Assembly: GCF_024435355.1 (NCBI RefSeq)
Contig: NZ_JAMJWG010000004.1
Location: forward strand, 434,001-498,000
DNA from: Streptomyces odontomachi
GTDB taxonomy: Bacteria; Actinomycetota; Actinomycetes; Streptomycetales; Streptomycetaceae
Direction of reading: 5' to 3'
DNA: 64,000 nucleotides
Shown here: positions 16,471 to 25,254 of the stretch, one piece after another
Layout: each line of letters opens with the position of its first letter
Numbering within the stretch: the first letter of the stretch is position 1
Program-made: the position numbers and the translations under genes
The notes under the pieces: model-generated
What the model was told of the DNA's origin: nothing
Databases searched by the model: none
Seen by the model: only the letters and a program-made list of their open reading frames with translations

Positions 16471-16983
16471 ATGGCGGACAAGGTCGAAGAGCCGGTTTCG
16501 GTGTCTCGCCGCATCGAGTCACCGGCGGGCGACATCTTCCGGGTACTTGCCGACCCGCGGCGGCACCGTGACATGGACGGCTCCGGAATGCTGCGCGAAG
16601 CCGGCTCCGACACCGTGCTCACGGGCGTCGGCGACGTCTTCGTGATGAAGATGCACTACGAGCCGTACGGCGACTACGAGGTGCACAACCACGTCGTGGA
16701 GTTCGAGCTCGACCGGCGCATCGGCTGGGAACCGCGGCCGGGTCCCGGGCATCCGGACCACGGCTCGACCGAGCGCAGGTTCGGCCAGCGCTGGATCTAC
16801 GATCTGGAGCCGGACGGGCCCGCGGCGACGGTCGTGACGGAGATCTTCGACGCTTCCCGGCTGCCGGAGGACAAGCGCCTGGAAATGGAGAAGGCCCGCC
16901 CCTTTTGGGTCGCGGCCATCGAGGGGTCGCTGCGGCGGCTCGACGAGGTGTGCACCGGTCGGACGCCCGAAGCGGATTCCTGA
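16471..16983 (+). CDS. SRPBCC (START-like) family protein
   Basis: A 170-residue protein with the Bet v 1/SRPBCC fold pattern: an N-terminal strand SVSRRIESPAGDIFRVLADPRRHRDMDG, a central sheet (GDVFVMKMHYEPYGDYEVHNHVVEFELDRRIGWEPR) and a long C-terminal helix (ARPFWVAAIEGSLRRLDEVC). These proteins form a hydrophobic pocket; relatives include polyketide cyclases, lipid-binding proteins and stress-response (AHSA1-like) proteins. The ATG at 16471 has a GGGGGA site. It stands alone, convergent with the DHFR-like gene, so no partner hints at the ligand. Confidence 0.85.
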   Translation: MADKVEEPVSVSRRIESPAGDIFRVLADPRRHRDMDGSGMLREAGSDTVLTGVGDVFVMKMHYEPYGDYEVHNHVVEFELDRRIGWEPRPGPGHPDHGSTERRFGQRWIYDLEPDGPAATVVTEIFDASRLPEDKRLEMEKARPFWVAAIEGSLRRLDEVCTGRTPEADS

Positions 16984-17042
16984 CCCCGGCGCCGCGCCGG
17001 CGCCGCGTCCACCGCACGCCCTCCCGCCGGCCGGCGCGGCCG

Positions 17043-17078
17043 GCGCCCCGGGGTGACCCTCGCGATCACCCGGGGCGC
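17043..17078. terminator. Convergent-gene terminator hairpin
   Basis: An imperfect inverted repeat, GCGCCCCGGGGTGA against TCACCCGGGGCGC (one-base bulge), with a loop of about 9 nt. It lies between the stops of the SRPBCC gene and the DHFR-like gene. Confidence 0.7.
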
Positions 17079-17112
17079 ACGGGCCGTGCTGACGTTCTCC
17101 GAGGACCGCCCG

Positions 17113-17760
17113 TCACTTCCGCCAGAACAGGTGGTGCGTCACGCCGCTCGGGCTGGGCACCACGTCGAGATGGAACCGGTCGAGCAGCTCTTCGGGGGAC
17201 TCCCAGAGCCGCAGTCCGGACCCGAGCTTCACGGGCGAGACGGCCACGTGCAGGGTGTCGACGAGGTCGGCGTCGAGGAACTCCCGGATGGTGGTGACCC
17301 CGCCGCCGAGCCGGACGTCCTTGCCCTGCGCCGCCTCCTTCGCCTGTTCGAGAATGTTCTCCGGATCGCCGGCGACGAAGTGGAAGGTGGTGTCGGAGAG
17401 CGTGAACGAGGGACGCTCGTGGTGGGTCATGACGAACACCGGGGTGTGGAACGGCGGCTCGTCGCCCCACCAGCCGCGCCACTCGTGGTCGCTCCAGGGT
17501 CCGTGCTGGGGCCCGAACTTGTTGCGGCCCATGATCTCCGCGCCGATGTTGCGTGCGTAGTCCCGGGTGAGGTAGTCGTCGAGGCCGCGGCTTCCCCCGG
17601 GGTCGGTGCGCATGGGCCAGCTCGCCGTGGCGCCGGCCCAGGCGAACAGCTTGGCGGGGTCGATGGCATGGCCGAACGGATGCTCAAGGCTCTGGTCCTC
17701 ACCAGCACCGATTCCGTCACTCGAAATGTTGAAGTTCTGCACTCTCAGTAGCTGGGCCAT
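17113..17760 (-). CDS. Dihydrofolate reductase-like (RibD C-terminal) protein
   Basis: A 215-residue protein of the RibD C-terminal/DHFR-like fold. It begins MAQLLRVQNFNISSDGIGAG, carries IMGRNKFGP, and ends with the NADPH-site segment KDVRLGGGVTTIREFLDADLVDTLHVAVSPVKLGSGLRLW. In this family these proteins are small NADPH-dependent reductases of mostly unknown substrate, not true folate enzymes. The ATG at 17760 is chosen over an in-frame ATG nine codons upstream because AGGAGGAAG sits at the right distance. It is convergent with the SRPBCC gene and divergent from the multicopper oxidase gene. Confidence 0.88.
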   Translation of the reverse strand: MAQLLRVQNFNISSDGIGAGEDQSLEHPFGHAIDPAKLFAWAGATASWPMRTDPGGSRGLDDYLTRDYARNIGAEIMGRNKFGPQHGPWSDHEWRGWWGDEPPFHTPVFVMTHHERPSFTLSDTTFHFVAGDPENILEQAKEAAQGKDVRLGGGVTTIREFLDADLVDTLHVAVSPVKLGSGLRLWESPEELLDRFHLDVVPSPSGVTHHLFWRK

Positions 17761-18059
17761 GCGCTTCCTCCTGGGTGTGGTCGGCAACGGGGGTGAGACT
17801 CTCCGGGCCGGCGAAACTCATCGCCGGGCCGGCAAGAGTCACCGCGGCGCCGACCACGGCCGCGCCGATCGGGTGCCCTATTAGGGCCGTTCGGGTGGAC
17901 GCGCCGCCCCGGCGCACAGGGCTGGGCGGCTCGCCTCGGTGCGCTTCCCTACGCTCCCGCCGATGGATGAAGAACGCTCGTGGTGACGCCGACACAGGTC
18001 ATGACGTCAGCTGCCGGGCGGTAGGGCCGCCCGGCCACTCGATCTTCGGGGGGAGAGCT

Positions 18060-19571
18060 ATGACTCGGCCTGGTACTCGCGCCGTGCTCGCCTGGATGGC
18101 CTTCAGCCTGTTTCTCGTCGCACCCTGGTTGGCCGGCTGCACGCAGGACCCCCCTGCCCGGGGACAGGCGTCGCCCACGCACGGCGTGACACCGGCCGCC
18201 GGCCGGCCCCTCGAAGATCCCCCCGTGGTGGCGAGCAGCGACGGCGTGCTGAAGACCACCATCGTCGTGGAGCGCCGCAAGGTCCCCGTCGGCGACCAGC
18301 TCCTGTACGCGACCACCTACAACGGGGCCTTCATGCCGCCCACGTTGCGGGTGAAACCCGGCGACCGCATCGACCTCACCATGACCAACAACATCGATGA
18401 GGACACCAACCTGCACACGCACGGCCTGCACGTCTCGCCCCGCGAGCCCTCGGACGACATCTTCATCAAGATCGGGTACGGGCAGTCGTACCACTACGAG
18501 TACCAGCTGCCCGACGACCAGCCCGTCGGGACCTACTGGTACCACTCGCACGCCGACATGAAGTCCGAAGCGCAGGTCGCGGGCGGTGAGTCCGGCATCC
18601 TCGTCGTCGAGGGCCTCCAGGACTTCCTGCCGCCTTCCCTGCAAGGGATCACCGAGCACACCATCGCCCTCAAGGACTTCCAGGTCGAGGGTGACGCGAT
18701 CAAGACCCACGACCTGGACATCGGGGCGTCCACCAACCGCACCGTCAACGGCCAGCAGAACCCGGAGATCCGCATCCACCCCGGCGAGACCCAGATGTGG
18801 CGGCTGGCGAACATCGGGGCCAACATCTTCTACAAGCTGCACCTCGCGGGGACCCACTTCGACGTGATCGCCCAGGACGGCATCCCCGTCCAGCAGGTGT
18901 ACTCCGTGGACACGCTGGTCATCCCCGCCGGCGCCCGCTTCGACGTCCTCGTCCAGGGCGGCGACCCCGGTACCGCCCACCTGGAGACCCTCCCGTACGA
19001 CACAGGCCCGGCCGGCGACAAGTTCCCGCAAGCGGACCTCGCCACGGTCGTCACCAGCGGTACGGCCCTGCACGGGGCCGCCGTACCGAAGAAGTTCGCC
19101 CCGGCCGAGGACCTGCGCGACGCGGAGATCGCGGACCAGAAGGTCATCGTCTACACGGAGAACGGGTCGAAGACGAAGTTCTCCATCAACGGCCGGCAGT
19201 TCGACCCCGACCGCACCGACTTCACCGCCACCCTGGGCACCGTCGAGGAGTGGAAGATCCACAACAACACGAAGCAGAGCCACAGCTTCCACATCCACAC
19301 CAACGACTTCCAGCTGATCAGCGTCGACGGGGAGGCCCAGGACCCCACCCATGCCCGGTTCGACACCGTGGACATCCCCGCGAGGAGCACCATCGTCGTC
19401 CGGATCCGCTTCGCCGACTTCACCGGCCGCACCGTGTTCCACTGCCACATCCTCAACCACGAGGACAAGGGCATGATGGCGGTCCTCGACATCGTGCCGC
19501 CCGACGCCCAGTCGCGGAAGCGGGATGACGACCAGCACGACGACCACCAGGACAAGCGGCACGACCGGTGA
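18060..19571 (+). CDS. Lipoprotein multicopper oxidase
   Basis: A 503-residue exported multicopper oxidase. The N terminus is a lipoprotein signal ending in APWLAGC, with Cys27 as the lipidated residue, so it is anchored outside the membrane. The three cupredoxin domains carry the copper motifs HTHGLH (about 118-123), HSHADM (about 162), HSFHIHTND (about 408) and HCHILNHEDKGMM (about 461-473), which supply the type 1 and the trinuclear type 2/3 coppers. The last 20 residues are Asp/His/Lys-rich (DDDQHDDHQDKRHD) and may bind metal. The ATG at 18060 follows GGGGGGAGAG. Likely roles are oxidation of phenols or metal ions (laccase or cuprous oxidase); the sequence cannot decide which. No copper chaperone lies nearby. 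Confidence 0.92.
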   Translation: MTRPGTRAVLAWMAFSLFLVAPWLAGCTQDPPARGQASPTHGVTPAAGRPLEDPPVVASSDGVLKTTIVVERRKVPVGDQLLYATTYNGAFMPPTLRVKPGDRIDLTMTNNIDEDTNLHTHGLHVSPREPSDDIFIKIGYGQSYHYEYQLPDDQPVGTYWYHSHADMKSEAQVAGGESGILVVEGLQDFLPPSLQGITEHTIALKDFQVEGDAIKTHDLDIGASTNRTVNGQQNPEIRIHPGETQMWRLANIGANIFYKLHLAGTHFDVIAQDGIPVQQVYSVDTLVIPAGARFDVLVQGGDPGTAHLETLPYDTGPAGDKFPQADLATVVTSGTALHGAAVPKKFAPAEDLRDAEIADQKVIVYTENGSKTKFSINGRQFDPDRTDFTATLGTVEEWKIHNNTKQSHSFHIHTNDFQLISVDGEAQDPTHARFDTVDIPARSTIVVRIRFADFTGRTVFHCHILNHEDKGMMAVLDIVPPDAQSRKRDDDQHDDHQDKRHDR

Positions 19572-19579
19572 GCTGTGAG

Positions 19580-19607
19580 CACCCGGCACCCGGCACCCGG
19601 CACCCGG
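19580..19607. repeat. Four tandem CACCCGG units
   Basis: Four exact 7-bp units just past the multicopper oxidase stop. The last unit forms the left arm of the terminator hairpin that follows. Confidence 0.85.
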
Positions 19608-19642
19608 CCACGCTTCCGGATCCCGTGACCGGGCCGGGTGCC
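19599..19642. terminator. Convergent-gene terminator hairpin
   Basis: A perfect 11-bp stem (GGCACCCGGCC/GGCCGGGTGCC) with a 22-nt loop between the multicopper oxidase and the convergent ABC permease gene. Confidence 0.75.
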
Positions 19643-19655
19643 CCGCCCCACCCGC

Positions 19656-20867
19656 TCACGCCGCCGCCAGGGCCTCCGTCGGTGGCAGTCGGGCGGCGCG
19701 CAGGGCCGGGTAGAAGCCGGCCAGGCCGCCGATGACCAGGGTCGCGGCCAGCCCACCGGCCATCGCCCACGCGGGGACCAGGGTGGGCCAGCCCTGGGAC
19801 GCGGCGAAGGCGGCCGTGATGCCGATGCCCAGCAGCACCCCGCTGACGCCGCCCAGCGCGGACAGCAGCAGCGACTCGCACAGGAACTGGGTGCGGATTT
19901 GCGCCCGGGTGGCGCCGAGCGCCCGGCGCAGCCCGATCTCGGCGCGCCGCTCCAGTACCGAGATCACCATCGTGTTCGCCACCCCGACCCCGCCGACCAG
20001 CAGCGCCACCGCGCCGAGGCCCAGCAGCAGCCCGTTCAGCGCGGAGTGCGCCGCCTGTTTGGCGGTCAGCGCGTCGGAGGGGCGGGAGACCTGGACGGAG
20101 CTGGGGTCCTCGGGGTTGGCGGTGGCACCGAGGACGGCCTGGACGTCGGCGACGGCGTCGTCGCTCGCACGGGTGTAGATGGTGGTGGCGTAGCCGTCGA
20201 AGCCCAGGTCGTGCTCGGCCTCCGACCAGCCGACCAGTGCGGCGGCGTCCAGTTCGGGCACGAGTTCGTCGGGGCCGAGGATGCCGACGACGGTGCACCA
20301 CCGCCCGCCCAGCCACACCTGGGCACCGTCCCCGACGCGGGAGACGGCCAGCTGCTCGGCGGCCCTGGCACCGAGCACCACCGCCGGGTACCGCGCGTCG
20401 GCGCCGGTGAGCCAGCGTCCCGCCACGACCCGGGCGCCGACGGTTCCGGGCAGGTCGGTGCGGGCCGCGTAGACGCCGATGCCGCCGGTCTCCTCCTTCG
20501 GCACATGGTCGTTGCGGTACACCTTCGCGTCCGTCAGGCCGACCTGCGAGACGGACTCGACCGGTCCGATGGCGCCGATCATCTTCGCGGCGTCCACGGG
20601 CAGACGGGCGTCGCCGCCGCCGAACGACTGCCCCGGCGCGACGGTGAGCAGGTTGGTGCCCAGCGCGTCCAGGGTGCGGTTCAGCTGCTCGCTCGACGAC
20701 GCCGAGATACCGACGACGCCGATCATCGCGGCGATCCCGATGGCGATGCCGAGCGCGGACAGGAACACCCGCATCGGACGGGACCGCAGCCCCGAGCCGC
20801 CCACCCGCATCACGTCCGCCGGGCTCATCCGGGCGGGCCGGGGCCGCGCCGGCCTGACGGTGCTCAT
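19656..20867 (-). CDS. MacB-type ABC transporter permease (FtsX fold)
   Basis: A 403-residue permease with one transmembrane segment near the N terminus (about 38-60), a large extracytoplasmic MacB-like domain (about 60-265), and three more segments at the C terminus (NGLLLGLGAVALLVGGVGVANTMV and following). The cytoplasmic motif ERRAEIGLRRALGATRAQI is the FtsX/MacB coupling loop that meets the ATPase. Its ATG overlaps the ATPase stop by 4 nt, so translation is coupled. With the adaptor encoded two genes upstream it forms a mechanotransmission-type efflux or lipoprotein-handling machine at the cell membrane. Confidence 0.92.
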   Translation of the reverse strand: MSTVRPARPRPARMSPADVMRVGGSGLRSRPMRVFLSALGIAIGIAAMIGVVGISASSSEQLNRTLDALGTNLLTVAPGQSFGGGDARLPVDAAKMIGAIGPVESVSQVGLTDAKVYRNDHVPKEETGGIGVYAARTDLPGTVGARVVAGRWLTGADARYPAVVLGARAAEQLAVSRVGDGAQVWLGGRWCTVVGILGPDELVPELDAAALVGWSEAEHDLGFDGYATTIYTRASDDAVADVQAVLGATANPEDPSSVQVSRPSDALTAKQAAHSALNGLLLGLGAVALLVGGVGVANTMVISVLERRAEIGLRRALGATRAQIRTQFLCESLLLSALGGVSGVLLGIGITAAFAASQGWPTLVPAWAMAGGLAATLVIGGLAGFYPALRAARLPPTEALAAA

Positions 20868-21625
20868 GTGCTCACCCCGTCCCGGGACAGGACGGCGCCC
20901 TCGCCCACATGGTCGGAGCGTCCCGCGCCGTCGGGCCGCCCGGCCCGACCCGAGTCGTACGCGATCCGGCCGTCGCGTACGCGTACCTCACGCGGCAGGG
21001 CGGCGGCGATGTCCCGGTCGTGCGTGATGATCACGACGGTCGTGCCGCCGCGGTGCAGCTCGTGCAGCAGGTCCATCACGGCGGCGCCCGAGCGCGAGTC
21101 GAGTGCGCCGGTGGGCTCGTCGGCCAGCAGCAGTGGCGGATCGCCCAGCACCGCCCGTGCGATGGCGACCCGCTGCCGCTCACCGCCGGAGAGCTGGTGC
21201 GGCTCGTTCAGCAGCCGGTGTCCGAGGCCGACCCGGCGCAGCGTCCGCTCGGCCAGGCGGCGGCGCTCACGCAGCGGCGTGCCGCTGTAGAGCAGGCCGT
21301 CGGCCACGGAGTCCAGGGCCGCGACCCCTCGCGCCAGGTGGAACTGCTGGAAGACGAAGCCGATCTGCGTGGCGCGCAGCGCGGACAGCTCACGGTCCGA
21401 GAGCGCCTCGACGTCGTACCCGGCGACCCGGACCGTGCCGGAGGTGGGGCGGGTGAGGGTGCCCATGATGTTGAGCATCGTGGACTTGCCGGAGCCCGAC
21501 GGGCCCACCACGGCGAGCAGTTCGCCGCGGTGCACGGTCAGGTGCGCGTCGCCGAGGGCGCGCACGTCGCCGTACGTCTTCGTCACGCCGAGGAGTTCGA
21601 GCACGGGTCCGTGCGCGGCGCTCAC
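20864..21625 (-). CDS. ABC transporter ATPase (MacB/LolD type)
   Basis: A 253-residue nucleotide-binding subunit. Walker A is VGPSGSGKST, the Q-loop FVFQQFHL, the signature LSGGERQRVAIARA, Walker B PPLLLADEPTGALDS and the H-loop VVIITHDRDIA. The short LolD/MacB subtype is clear. The GTG start at 21625 overlaps the adaptor stop (GTGA) and its own stop overlaps the permease start (ATGA), so the subunits are made in step. The last 35 residues after the fold (VRDGRIAYDSGRAGRPDGAG) are a variable tail. Confidence 0.95.
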   Translation of the reverse strand: MSAAHGPVLELLGVTKTYGDVRALGDAHLTVHRGELLAVVGPSGSGKSTMLNIMGTLTRPTSGTVRVAGYDVEALSDRELSALRATQIGFVFQQFHLARGVAALDSVADGLLYSGTPLRERRRLAERTLRRVGLGHRLLNEPHQLSGGERQRVAIARAVLGDPPLLLADEPTGALDSRSGAAVMDLLHELHRGGTTVVIITHDRDIAAALPREVRVRDGRIAYDSGRAGRPDGAGRSDHVGEGAVLSRDGVST

Positions 21626-22953
21626 TTGGGCACCCCCACGACCATGCCCGCCGTGACGCCGGCGCCGGAGACCTCCACCATGCCGTCGGCGAACATGCCG
21701 AGCTTCACGGGCACGTACGCGATGCCCCTGCTGCCGACGGTCTCCAGCGCGTAGCCGCCCTCCCGCAGCGCCACCAGCGCGTTGATGGGCACGGCCAGGA
21801 CGTCCTTGTGGGTCTGCGCCTGGAACGTGACGTCGACGGGGGCGGCCTGGTAGCGGCCCAGCTTCTTCTGGTCGGCCACCGACAGCCGCACCGGCAGGGT
21901 GGCCTGCGGGGCCTGGCCGCCGGAGGAACCGGTGCCGCCCGTGCCGGCCGTGCCGCTGCCCCCGGTCGCGGAGGGGGCGGCGGACGCGGCGGTGCCGACG
22001 TCGTCGACGGTGGCGTCGGCCTCGGTGCCGTCGGGCAGCTTGACGGTGGCCTTGGTGCCGTGGTCGGCCAGGTCCTCGTACTGCACGTCCAGGTCGACGG
22101 TGACGATCCGGCGGTTGCCGGTCCAGGTGAGCACGTCCCCGGACGGGGGGCCGCCCAGCGCGGCCTTGACGTCGTCGACGCGACGTTCGCCGTCGGCGAC
22201 CACGGCGTCGCCGGGTCCGACCGTGCCCGTCACGGTGCGGCCCAGGTCGTCCTGCCAGTCCCGGACCGCGGAGGCGGTACCGGAGGTGTAGGTGTCGTCG
22301 ACGGTGAAGCCGGTGTAGCCGAGCGCGGAGAGGTTCTTCTCCAGCAGCTCGACGTCCTCGCCGTCCGGCACTCCCACGTCCAGCGTCCGGTACAGCGGCG
22401 TCGAGCCGTACAGCAGCGGCACCTTGTGCGCGTCGAGGCTGTAGACCGGCTTGCCGCGCCTGATCACGTCGCCTTCGGAGGGGAGCCAGGTGAGGACGCC
22501 GGTGCCGGCGCCCGCGTCACTTCCGGTGCCGGCGGCCTGCTTGCCTCCGGAGGCGGGGCCTTCGGAGGGGGCCTGGACGGCGCTGGCGGGGCCGTAGCCG
22601 AGACTGCCGTCCACCGTCTCCGTGCGGGTCAGCGTGGTGCGCTGCACCTTCGCGGTGCCGGGCGGGCCGGACGGTGCGGCGCTCGCCGTGCCGTTCCCGT
22701 CCGCGCCGCCGAGGCCCCCGGTCGCCGCGACCCCGGCGACACCGGCCACGACGAGCACGGCGGCACCCGCCACGACGGTACGCAGCCGGCGGCGCCGGGG
22801 GCGGCGGGCCGCGGGCGGCTCCGCTCCGGCGGTGGCACCCGGCAGGCGGGAGCCGTCCACGGTGCCGGGCCGAGCGGGCTCCGTCGAAGGGTCGTCCGGG
22901 TCGGTGGGGATGAGCGGACCCGGCTGCTTCCCGAGCTGCTCAGAGGCGGTCAC
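21622..22953 (-). CDS. Periplasmic-adaptor-like (HlyD/MacA) efflux protein
   Basis: A 443-residue membrane-anchored adaptor: a cytoplasmic N-terminal tail of about 65 residues rich in Pro and Arg, one transmembrane helix (TVVAGAAVLVVAGVAGVAATGGLGG), then barrel-sandwich-hybrid pieces typical of MacA/HlyD. A peptidoglycan-binding-like module (NLSALGYTGFTVDDTYTSGT, about 205-245) interrupts the chain, as is usual for Gram-positive adaptors. Low-complexity Gly/Ser/Thr linkers separate the modules. The GTG start overlaps the lipoprotein stop by 4 nt. The protein should bridge the MacB-like permease and the cell wall. Confidence 0.88.
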   Translation of the reverse strand: MTASEQLGKQPGPLIPTDPDDPSTEPARPGTVDGSRLPGATAGAEPPAARRPRRRRLRTVVAGAAVLVVAGVAGVAATGGLGGADGNGTASAAPSGPPGTAKVQRTTLTRTETVDGSLGYGPASAVQAPSEGPASGGKQAAGTGSDAGAGTGVLTWLPSEGDVIRRGKPVYSLDAHKVPLLYGSTPLYRTLDVGVPDGEDVELLEKNLSALGYTGFTVDDTYTSGTASAVRDWQDDLGRTVTGTVGPGDAVVADGERRVDDVKAALGGPPSGDVLTWTGNRRIVTVDLDVQYEDLADHGTKATVKLPDGTEADATVDDVGTAASAAPSATGGSGTAGTGGTGSSGGQAPQATLPVRLSVADQKKLGRYQAAPVDVTFQAQTHKDVLAVPINALVALREGGYALETVGSRGIAYVPVKLGMFADGMVEVSGAGVTAGMVVGVPK

Positions 22954-23483
22954 CGGCCGCCTCCCTTGCCGGTCAGGAGATCACGGCAGTTGTCCAAGGC
23001 GGCCGGGAAGTCGGGGTCCTCCGTGTGCAGGTTGTCCTTGTCGAGCCCGTCGGGCCCCGGGTCGGCGACGTCGACGCCGTTCTTGCGCATGCACGCGGCG
23101 AACTTCCCCAACGTCTCCGGGTCGCTCTGCTGGTCGGACTTGTCCTTCAGGGACTGCGGCATGCTGTCCCGGCACGCGTCCATGCCGGCCCGCAGCTTGT
23201 CCATGTCGGCGCCGCCGCCGATGAACTGCCTGAGGTTCAACTTGCCCGTCTCGGGGTCCGGATCCTCCATCTCGACGCCCTGCTTGCGCATGCAGTCCAC
23301 GAACTCCTGCGCCTGCGCCACGTCGTCCTTGCCGCCCGTGCCGGACGCGGCGGAACCCTTGTCGCCGCTGACCGATGCGACCCCGGAGCCGTCGCCGGAT
23401 CCACCGCATCCGGCCAGCAGCACCGCCGCCAGCACCGCGGCGACGGTCGCCGTGACCCCGCGGATCGTCGTCGTACTTCGCAT
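22950..23483 (-). CDS. Lipoprotein with duplicated Cys motif
   Basis: A 177-residue lipoprotein: signal MRSTTTIRGVTATVAAVLAA with lipobox LLAGC (Cys26), then a Gly/Ser linker. The mature part contains a duplicated motif, FVDCMRKQGVEMEDPDPE (about 63-80) and FAACMRKNGVDVADPGPD (about 129-146), each followed by a helix with another Cys (MDACRDS, LDNCRDL). The pairs of Cys probably form disulphides. It is the first gene of a four-gene operon with the adaptor, ATPase and permease, all joined by 4-nt overlaps. It could be a substrate-capturing or accessory subunit of the exporter; that role is inferred from position only. Confidence 0.85.
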   Translation of the reverse strand: MRSTTTIRGVTATVAAVLAAVLLAGCGGSGDGSGVASVSGDKGSAASGTGGKDDVAQAQEFVDCMRKQGVEMEDPDPETGKLNLRQFIGGGADMDKLRAGMDACRDSMPQSLKDKSDQQSDPETLGKFAACMRKNGVDVADPGPDGLDKDNLHTEDPDFPAALDNCRDLLTGKGGGR

Positions 23484-23596
23484 GTCCTGCCACTCCCTGC
23501 CGCCTGGACGCCTGTCGTCCTACCGGGGGTGGATGCTGGCGTGGCCGGCTCGACGTGGCGTGCGGCGCGCCTCGGGACGGCCTCGGACCGGCCTCG

Positions 23597-23610
23597 AAGG
23601 TTCCTGGGAA
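23597..23610. promoter_or_regulatory. Putative response-regulator site, copy 2
   Basis: AAGGTTCCTGGGAA, 114 nt before the lipoprotein start of the efflux operon. It matches 13 of 14 bases with the motif in front of the response regulator gene (26045-26058), in the same orientation relative to the downstream genes. Confidence 0.6.
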
Positions 23611-23618
23611 TCGGGGCG

Positions 23619-23634
23619 GGCGGGCCGGCCCGCC
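23619..23634 (-). terminator. Possible terminator after the kinase gene
   Basis: A 16-bp perfect palindrome, able to form GGCGGG/CCCGCC with a 4-nt loop, 4 nt past the kinase stop. The stem is short, so termination may be partial. Confidence 0.45.
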
Positions 23635-23637
23635 GGC

Positions 23638-25254
23638 TCAGCCAAGCGGTAGGACCACCCGGAACGTCGCGCCGGTGCCGGGGGACGGCACGCCGAGTTC
23701 GATGCGGCCGCCGTGGGCCTGGACCTGCGCCGCCGCGATGGAGAGACCGAGCCCGTTGCCGCCGCCACCGGTGCGGGCGGAGTCCGCGCGGTACAGCCGC
23801 TCGAAGACGTGCGGGGCGTGCTCCGGCGGCACCCCCGGGCCGGTGTCCGCGACCTCCACCACGGCCACCGGGCTTCGGGGCGCCGCCTCGGCTCCGACGC
23901 GGGCCAGCACCGGGCCACGCGCCGCGCACTCCCGTTCCGTCCCCAGCCGCACCGTGATCCCCGCACCCGACGGCGTGTGCCGCTCCGCGTTCGTGAGCAG
24001 GTTGCCGATCACCTGCCGCAGCCGCGCCGCGTCACCGGACACGATCACCGGCTCCAGCAGCCCGTCCGCCCCGTCCAGGGCGACGAGCCGCACGGTGCGG
24101 CCCGGGGCGCGGGCGTGCGCCTCGCGCACCATGTCGGCGCAGAGTTCCAGCAGGTCCACCGGAGCGCGTTCGACGTCGCGCGCCTCGTCGAGCCGTGCGA
24201 GCAGCAGCAGTTCGTCGACCAGGCCGCCCATCCGGCGCGCCTCGGCCTCGATGCGCCGCAGCGCGTCCGCGGGGTCACCACCGCGCCGGGACAGCTCGGC
24301 GAAGCCGCGGATCGAGGTCAGCGGGGTGCGCAGCTCGTGCGAGGCGTCCGCGAGGAAGCGGCGCAGTCGCTGCTCGGACGCGGTACGCGCGGTGATCTCC
24401 GACTCGACGCGGCCCAGCATCGCGTTCATCGCCCGTCCGACCCGCCCCGGCTCGGTGTGCCCGTCGGCGCCCGGCACCCGCCGGCTGAGGTCGCCCGCGG
24501 CGATGGCGTCCGCGGTGGCCTCCATCCTCGTCAGCGGGCGCAGCCCCACCCGGACGACCAGCGCGGCGGCCACCCCCAGCAGCACCAGCACGGCGGCCAC
24601 CACGCCTGCGTCGATGAGCAGCAGCCGGTCGTACGTGTCCGTCACCTCCGTCAGGGAACTGGCGAGGATCACGACGGCGGAGTCCGCCGCGCCGGTGCCG
24701 GAGTCCTCGCCGGCGGATGCGGAACCGACGAGAACCGGGCGCACGTAGACGCGCCACTCGGCGCTCCCGTGCTCCCCCGGCACGGTGAACGGCTCCCCTC
24801 CCACCTGCCGGGCAAGGTCCGCGCCGTCCGGCAGGTCGGGGCCCGGCGAGTCGGGATCGACGGCCAGCAGCTCGGACGTGCCGTGCCGGTCGGCCAGGTA
24901 GATCCGGGTGTGCCCGTTGTAGCGCCTGGCGAGCAGGCTCTCGGCGGAGCGCGGGTTCGCCAGCGGGCCCCGCTTCAGCTGGCTGAGCCGCTTCCCGTCG
25001 AGCACCGGCGACGCCGCCCCCGCGGTCAGCTGCCCGTCGACCCGGTGCAGCAGGTACGACTTCAGCAGGACGAGCCCCGCTCCGTCCGACACCAGCACCG
25101 CGACCGCGGTCAGCCCCGCGGCGACGACCGCGAGCCGCGCCCGCAGCGTCCAGTGCCGCCAGCGGCGCACCCGGGGCGGGCGCGGCCACGGCCGGCGCGA
25201 GAACGGCCACGTCCGCCGCGGCCGGGAGGGCTGCCGTGGACCGGTGTCGCTCAC
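23638..25254 (-). CDS. Sensor histidine kinase (two-component)
   Basis: A 538-residue membrane kinase. TM1 (about 39-63) and TM2 (about 211-236) flank an extracytoplasmic sensor of about 150 residues; HAMP (about 237-290), HisKA with phospho-acceptor His306 in DASHELRTP, and HATPase with the N-box (IGNLLTNAERHTPSG), DTGPGVP and GNGLGLS follow. The GTG start at 25254 overlaps the stop of the response regulator (GTGA), so the pair is co-translated. The frame stays open further upstream only because it runs antisense-like through the regulator gene. The pair sits directly upstream of the MacB-type efflux operon, with a shared DNA motif before both, so it most likely senses an envelope-active compound and induces the exporter. 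Confidence 0.94.
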   Translation of the reverse strand: MSDTGPRQPSRPRRTWPFSRRPWPRPPRVRRWRHWTLRARLAVVAAGLTAVAVLVSDGAGLVLLKSYLLHRVDGQLTAGAASPVLDGKRLSQLKRGPLANPRSAESLLARRYNGHTRIYLADRHGTSELLAVDPDSPGPDLPDGADLARQVGGEPFTVPGEHGSAEWRVYVRPVLVGSASAGEDSGTGAADSAVVILASSLTEVTDTYDRLLLIDAGVVAAVLVLLGVAAALVVRVGLRPLTRMEATADAIAAGDLSRRVPGADGHTEPGRVGRAMNAMLGRVESEITARTASEQRLRRFLADASHELRTPLTSIRGFAELSRRGGDPADALRRIEAEARRMGGLVDELLLLARLDEARDVERAPVDLLELCADMVREAHARAPGRTVRLVALDGADGLLEPVIVSGDAARLRQVIGNLLTNAERHTPSGAGITVRLGTERECAARGPVLARVGAEAAPRSPVAVVEVADTGPGVPPEHAPHVFERLYRADSARTGGGGNGLGLSIAAAQVQAHGGRIELGVPSPGTGATFRVVLPLG

